The position numbers were made by a program, and so were the translations under genes. 19,731 bases of DNA from Nitrospirales bacterium. GTDB taxonomy: Bacteria > Nitrospirota > Nitrospiria > Nitrospirales > UBA8639. Each line of letters starts with the position of its first letter. The stretch's first letter is position 1. This document shows positions 16,121 through 19,731 of this stretch, piece after piece. The notes under the pieces were generated by a model. It saw nothing but the letters and a program-made list of their open reading frames with translations. It made no database searches and had not been told where the DNA came from. The stretch spans positions 1 through 19,731 of the forward strand of contig JAJDBO010000363.1 of NCBI GenBank assembly GCA_029261305.1, given 5' to 3'.

Positions 16121-16450
16121 ATGAGTAATCTCGAAGGTAAAAAACTCGGCCTTCTCCTTTCGACTCCACCCTCTCATGCCAACGCAGAAACAGTGGCGCA
16201 ATTAAGCAAAACCGCTCAAGAGGCCAAGGTTCAGGTCTATTTGTATTTGATTGATGAAGGGGTAAAAAATCTCGAAAATCCGAAAATTCGAGACCTCACG
16301 AAAGCAGGAGTCAAACTCAGTGTCTGCGCTTATGGATGCCAACAACACAAAGTGTCAACCGATGGATATGGTCTAGATGTCACCTTTTGCGGTTTGGTGG
16401 TGCTAACACAAATCGTGACAGGATGCGATCAATTCGTCGCCTTTAATTAA
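16121..16450 (+). CDS. DsrE-family protein with CxxxC cysteines
   Basis: This 109-residue protein has the small alpha/beta fold of the DsrE/DsrF/TusD family (PF02635). Many members bind or transfer sulfur, and others have unknown roles. The strand LGLLLSTPP (9-17) is followed by a helix, then VYLYLIDEGVKNL (39-51), KLSVCAYGCQQH (65-76) and FCGLVVLTQIVTGCDQFVAF (89-108). Cys69 and Cys73 form a CxxxC pair, with further cysteines at 90 and 102. The open frame extends to 16001, but those 40 residues lack family character and a promoter lies within them, so the ATG at 16121 is preferred. AGGT lies seven bases before it. No other sulfur-relay or dissimilatory sulfite reductase gene is nearby, so its pathway is not shown. 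Confidence 0.78.
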   Translation: MSNLEGKKLGLLLSTPPSHANAETVAQLSKTAQEAKVQVYLYLIDEGVKNLENPKIRDLTKAGVKLSVCAYGCQQHKVSTDGYGLDVTFCGLVVLTQIVTGCDQFVAFN

Positions 16451-16569
16451 CCACCGACCTGTTGTACTCATTTCCGTTCCCGCCTCTAGGTTTTCTAAAA
16501 AACACATTTGATTTTCTAAGAAAAAACTAAGAAGGGCTGAAACGAAAACTGACGGAATCAGGGAGGGTT

Positions 16570-16923
16570 TTAATGAAGTTCAGAAAATGTCGTGTAATCT
16601 TCGTTGGTCTCAAACATAGGCAGGAGTTTTGAAAAGTTCACATTCTGCAAAATACTTTTTACCGTATCTTGTGGATTCACCACTATGACACTGCCCTTAA
16701 TTTCTTGAAAAGTTTTCACTGCAAGTGCTAAGCTTCCGAGGCCTGCGCTATCGATAAAAGACACCCCTCTCATATCCACAATGACTCTCTTGGCTTGAGC
16801 TTCCCGATGTTTTCCCATGGCTTCTTTAAACGCATTTTTGGCAAAGGTATCAAGCTTCCCTGAAAGGACAAGGATGGGAACTCCTTGGGTTTCCCGTTGC
16901 TTGATAATCATTTCAACTTTCAC
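16570..16923 (-). CDS. STAS-domain anti-sigma factor antagonist
   Basis: This 117-residue single STAS-domain protein is of the SpoIIAA/RsbV type, which binds an anti-sigma kinase to release a sigma factor. The hallmark VIVDMRGVSFIDSAGLGSL element is present (47-65), with Ser59 in IDSAGLG as the likely phosphorylated residue. The start is GTG at 16923. An ATG at residue 5 is the alternative, and neither has a strong ribosome binding site. No RsbW-type kinase or PP2C phosphatase gene is adjacent, so the partner must be encoded elsewhere. The upstream region contains a FliA-like promoter candidate. The neighbour at 17206 runs in the same direction but ends in a possible terminator, so the two are probably separate units. 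Confidence 0.88.
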   Translation of the reverse strand: MKVEMIIKQRETQGVPILVLSGKLDTFAKNAFKEAMGKHREAQAKRVIVDMRGVSFIDSAGLGSLALAVKTFQEIKGSVIVVNPQDTVKSILQNVNFSKLLPMFETNEDYTTFSELH

Positions 16924-16987
16924 AACTCATTGTGAATCAACCTCTCCATTCGAGAAAATCTAACAACTTTCTCTTATCTAAAAATAC

Positions 16988-17014
16988 TTATCGGACCAAA
17001 CTCCACATTCTTAA
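16988..17014 (-). promoter_or_regulatory. Candidate sigma-28 (FliA)-like promoter before the STAS gene
   Basis: On the minus strand TTAA (17011-17014), 15 bases, then TCCGATAA (16988-16995) matches TAAA-N15-GCCGATAA at seven of eight -10 positions with exact spacing. Transcription would start about 58 bases before the GTG. Confidence 0.3.
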
Positions 17015-17130
17015 GTTTTTCAATAGGTTGTCTTATTCTTCTTCATATTCTTGGCCAAGTATTTTCGAACAGATTAGATATTTACCTTTTACAATCAATG
17101 AATTGCAAAATATTTCACATGAAGCCGTTT

Positions 17131-17164
17131 AAAAAAAACCTGGGGATTTTAGAGGGACATCCAG
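17131..17164 (-). terminator. Possible intrinsic terminator of the TPR-oxygenase gene
   Basis: On the minus strand CTGGAT and a bulged ATCC-CCAG can pair around an 11-base loop, followed by eight T. The stem is short, so this is only a moderate candidate. It lies about 40 bases after the stop codon at 17206. Confidence 0.4.
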
Positions 17165-17205
17165 TCTGTCACTTGCGGAAAAACAAACAAAACTCAATAT
17201 GTTTC

Positions 17206-18897
17206 TTAGGAACGATGACCGTATAAAAGAGTGATATTAATCCGACGCGATTCGTAGTCATCACGGAAATGGCAGCGGTCGGACTCATGAAAAAGATCAG
17301 AATTGAAAATGAGGGCACGGTTTTCCCGATAGGGAACAGTGACGGGAGCGGCTCCATTTGATTGTAAAAACTCCATAATTTTTGGTTTATTCTTGCTATC
17401 ATTGTAGACTTTAAAGTCCCAATCTTTTGGCGCCTCTTTATCCCAAACGGTGAGACCACCACACGTCAAATCTAAATTGGCCTCATTAGGCGTTATCCAA
17501 AAATTGACATTCACCGCAGCAGCATCAGCATGGATATTCAGAGGCCTCCGTTGACTATCTTGTTTGAACGCCCAGGCTTGAAGAAGTTGATGATCGTGAA
17601 AAATTCCTGGAAATTGTTGTCGTAATTCTTCGGCGACCTGTAATAACAACGGCGACGAAAACCCTTCACTTAAAAATGCACCCACATACCCTTCCATATA
17701 CCCTTTTTTCCAAATGGTGGATTCCAGGCAAAACTGACGAAGGGATTTCAGCACATCCTCTTTGAGTAATTCATCGATATAAATAATTTCAGGAAGACTG
17801 GATTGATAACGTTGCTGAATTTTTTCACGATCAAGATTCGGGTTTAAGGAACCATCGGGAAAAATCGGATTGCTGGCATAATGTAGGATTCGGTTAAAGG
17901 ATGGAGCTAAGGCTTCAGACTGAGACACATTGACAGCAATTGGTTGATTACCCCCAAGGAGGGAGGCCGTTTGCTCTTTAAGATTTTCCAACACCTCCGC
18001 ATATGCATCGGGTATCAACACCGAGATTCCTTGACCACGAAGATACTCTAACTGTTCTGCATCCTGTTTTATTCGAGAGGGAAGGACATAGGGCACATTG
18101 ACGGAACGTCCATGGTTTTGTGTCAGGTCAGCCGACTTTCGAAACTGTAACAACGCCTCATCACCCCGGCCCTGCCATAACAGCGCCAACCCAAAATTAT
18201 GATGTGCCTTCGCATAGTCGGGTTTAAGATCAAGAGCTTTTTGAAATGCGGGAGCCGCCTTCGCCCCTTGTTCACGTTCAATATAGACCATCCCAAGGTT
18301 GTAATAAGATTCAGCATTATTGGGGTCCAGCCGCAATGCTTGCTGATATACCTTCACCGCACGATCCAGATCATGGGATTCTTTTAAGGCCACGCCCAAA
18401 TTATTATATCCACTTGCAGAGTCAGGTTTGTGTTTTATCACTTGTTCATACGCCGAAATGGCGGCACTGAGATTTCCCTGTTCCCGAAACACATTCCCAA
18501 GATTACTTTGTGCCTCTACATAGTTTGGTTTCAGGCGAAGGGCATTTTCATATGCGCGAATGGCTTCAGCCCTATCCCCAATCTTCTCCCAAGCTAAGGC
18601 CAGGTTGAAATGATACAAGGGCTTTTGCTCATCCTGCCGTATAGCCTGTTTTAACAAATCACGTGCCTGGGGATAGTCTGTTTTTTGATAGGCCAGAACA
18701 CCAAGCAAATGTATTGCATCGGCAAAAGAGGGAATGTCCTCAAGAATTTGGTGATATAGCTGTTCAGCCTCCACAAAACGGCCGGCCTTATGATGCGCAA
18801 CCGCTTCCCCAAATTTCTGTTTTACAGAAAGAGGGAGCACGACAGTTCCTGCCTTGGCGTTCTGACGTTCTTGCCGTCTTCGTTCAGCACGATTCAT
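17206..18897 (-). CDS. TPR protein fused to a 2OG-Fe(II) oxygenase-like domain
   Basis: This 563-residue protein starts with a basic stretch (MNRAERRRQERQNAK) and then has about seven tandem tetratricopeptide repeats (about 22-258), each ending in patterns such as ALRLKPNY or ALRLDPNN. The linker (260-370) and C-terminal domain (about 370-563) follow. The end domain has an iron-binding HxD (His456, Asp458 in NIHADAA), a distal His537 (DLFHESD) and an Arg near 552 that could bind 2-oxoglutarate, as in the 2OG-Fe(II) dioxygenases. Protein hydroxylation with the TPRs as substrate-binding scaffold is inferred. The frame extends to a TTG at 18942, but an extended -10 box there argues for the ATG at 18897, which has only a weak GGA before it. 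Confidence 0.8.
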   Translation of the reverse strand: MNRAERRRQERQNAKAGTVVLPLSVKQKFGEAVAHHKAGRFVEAEQLYHQILEDIPSFADAIHLLGVLAYQKTDYPQARDLLKQAIRQDEQKPLYHFNLALAWEKIGDRAEAIRAYENALRLKPNYVEAQSNLGNVFREQGNLSAAISAYEQVIKHKPDSASGYNNLGVALKESHDLDRAVKVYQQALRLDPNNAESYYNLGMVYIEREQGAKAAPAFQKALDLKPDYAKAHHNFGLALLWQGRGDEALLQFRKSADLTQNHGRSVNVPYVLPSRIKQDAEQLEYLRGQGISVLIPDAYAEVLENLKEQTASLLGGNQPIAVNVSQSEALAPSFNRILHYASNPIFPDGSLNPNLDREKIQQRYQSSLPEIIYIDELLKEDVLKSLRQFCLESTIWKKGYMEGYVGAFLSEGFSSPLLLQVAEELRQQFPGIFHDHQLLQAWAFKQDSQRRPLNIHADAAAVNVNFWITPNEANLDLTCGGLTVWDKEAPKDWDFKVYNDSKNKPKIMEFLQSNGAAPVTVPYRENRALIFNSDLFHESDRCHFRDDYESRRINITLLYGHRS

Positions 18898-18945
18898 TTG
18901 AAATCCAACAATTGGGTACACGTCACTCTTACATACCGACAACTA

Positions 18946-18954
18946 GTTATACCA
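18946..18954 (-). promoter_or_regulatory. Extended -10 promoter element of the TPR-oxygenase gene
   Basis: On the minus strand TGGTATAAC fits the extended -10 pattern TGnTATAAT. No good -35 is seen. It would start transcription near 18939, about 42 bases before the ATG, excluding the upstream TTG start. Confidence 0.4.
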
Positions 18955-19012
18955 GGCAAAGAGTAAACTTCTCTTCGTGGAAAAGTAAAGTCCTCTACAG
19001 TTAGATGAAATC

Positions 19013-19048
19013 AAAAAAAAGTGGCCTTGTACTTCGTACAAGGCCACT
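19013..19048 (-). terminator. Intrinsic terminator of rpoD
   Basis: A perfect 12-bp stem (GTGGCCTTGTAC at 19021-19032 with GTACAAGGCCAC at 19036-19047) and 3-base loop, extended by one A-T pair (19020 with 19048), is followed on the minus strand by eight T (19013-19020). It lies 41 bases after the rpoD stop and has no T-run on the other side, so it acts on the minus strand. Confidence 0.92.
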
Positions 19049-19088
19049 AAAAGTATTCCAGAAAATACACTGGTACTATTGGAAGGAC

Positions 19089-19731
19089 TTAAAATCCTTC
19101 AGCAAAACTTCTCAGTTTTCGACTTTGGCTCGGATGGCGAAGCTTTCGTAGCGCCTTGGCTTCAATTTGCCGAATGCGTTCTCGCGTCACATCAAAATCC
19201 TGCCCCACCTCCTCTAAGGTATGGTCCGTCGCCTCCCCAATCCCAAACCGCTTACGAATAATTTTTTCTTCTCGAGGAGTCAGAGCCCCCAAGGCGGTTG
19301 AAATCTGCCGTTGCAAATCATATCGTGTTGCCGCTTCTAACGGGGAGACCGCCTTCTTGTCTTCAATAAAGTCCCCTAAATGACTATCCTCTTCTTCCCC
19401 GATCGGTGTCTCTAACGAAATCGGTTCCTTCGCTATCTTCAAGATCTTCCGCACCTTCTCCAGCGGCATCTCCATCCGCTCCCCAATCTCCTCCGGCGTC
19501 GGCTCTCGTCCCAACTGCTGCACCAAATGCCGTGACGTCCGTACTAATTTGTTGATCGCCTCTATCATATGAACGGGAATACGAATGGTACGCGCTTGGT
19601 CGGCAATCGCCCGAGTAATGGCCTGGCGAATCCACCAGGTAGCATACGTACTGAACTTATACCCACGTTGATACTCAAACTTATCGACGGCCTTCATAAG
19701 CCCAATATTGCCCTCTTGAATGAGGTCTAAA
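19089..19731 (-). CDS. rpoD: RNA polymerase primary sigma factor RpoD, C-terminal part
   Basis: The product is the C-terminal ~213 residues of a primary (group 1) sigma-70 factor, which directs RNA polymerase to housekeeping promoters. The frame runs off the right edge without a start. The upstream codons encode [20 protein letters not shown], the conserved region 2.2-2.3. Then come region 2.4 ([16 protein letters not shown]), region 3 ([15 protein letters not shown] onward), and region 4 with [16 protein letters not shown] and the helix-turn-helix [20 protein letters not shown], which contacts the -35 box. The end after [15 protein letters not shown] is normal for RpoD. A first visible ATG at 19697 is internal, not the start. 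A strong terminator follows the stop. Confidence 0.95.
   Translation of the reverse strand, partial: LDLIQEGNIGLMKAVDKFEYQRGYKFSTYATWWIRQAITRAIADQARTIRIPVHMIEAINKLVRTSRHLVQQLGREPTPEEIGERMEMPLEKVRKILKIAKEPISLETPIGEEEDSHLGDFIEDKKAVSPLEAATRYDLQRQISTALGALTPREEKIIRKRFGIGEATDHTLEEVGQDFDVTRERIRQIEAKALRKLRHPSQSRKLRSFAEGF

Noticed and set aside
16501..16560. A/T-rich symmetry (TTTTCT-A-AGAAAA) and a CTGA/TCAG hairpin after the STAS gene as a terminator
   Set aside because: Stems of only four to six pairs without G+C strength; insufficient to call.
16932..17132. 66-codon plus-strand frame between the STAS and TPR-oxygenase genes
   Set aside because: AT-rich, no ribosome binding site, and it covers the probable STAS promoter region.

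Overview
The window is ordinary bacterial chromosome with a base composition near one half G+C. It carries about 20 protein genes, mostly single genes or pairs on both strands. The gene set is that of a free-living Gram-negative aerobe: an exported methionine sulfoxide reductase, CopC/CopD copper proteins, a DegP-like periplasmic protease, many TPR proteins, a DsrE-family protein and a primary sigma factor. The mix of copper handling, DsrE and TPR proteins with HDOD, STAS and sigma-70 genes would suit a Nitrospira-like nitrifier of moderate G+C. That is an impression from protein style, not a demonstrated assignment. No rRNA, tRNA, CRISPR array, insertion sequence, integrase or phage gene was seen.

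Region 1 (1-4100): a membrane-anchored MutS-type ATPase (minus) diverges from prmA (plus). The end of prmA overlaps a convergent orphan gene. A divergent intergenic stretch with a perfect 15-bp inverted repeat follows, then an exported TPR protein. Region 2 (4149-8201): a metal-dependent cyclase-family hydrolase and an exported MsrA form a minus-strand pair. MsrA diverges from a Mug-type DNA glycosylase, which runs tail to tail into a copC-copD pair. Region 3 (8444-13979): four plus-strand genes encode a trypsin-like PDZ protease, an HDOD-GAF regulator, a short-chain dehydrogenase and an SGNH hydrolase with a fibronectin type III domain. Region 4 (14079-16450): small proteins, namely an exported one, an NTF2-like one, a coiled-coil one, a TPR one and a DsrE-family one. 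Region 5 (16570-19731): a STAS-domain protein, a TPR protein fused to a 2OG-Fe(II) oxygenase-like domain, and the C-terminal part of RpoD with a clear intrinsic terminator, cut by the window edge.

Envelope maintenance is a common thread: MsrA repairs oxidised methionine outside the cytoplasm, the PDZ protease handles damaged proteins there, and CopC/CopD handle copper. A second thread is signalling through HDOD and STAS proteins, whose upstream regions both hold weak FliA-like promoter candidates. No clearly new multigene system is visible. The points most worth checking are the TPR-oxygenase fusion, the CopD C-terminal extension with a methionine-free CopC, the cyclase that lacks one expected metal-ligand glutamate, and the inverted repeat at 3287-3324.
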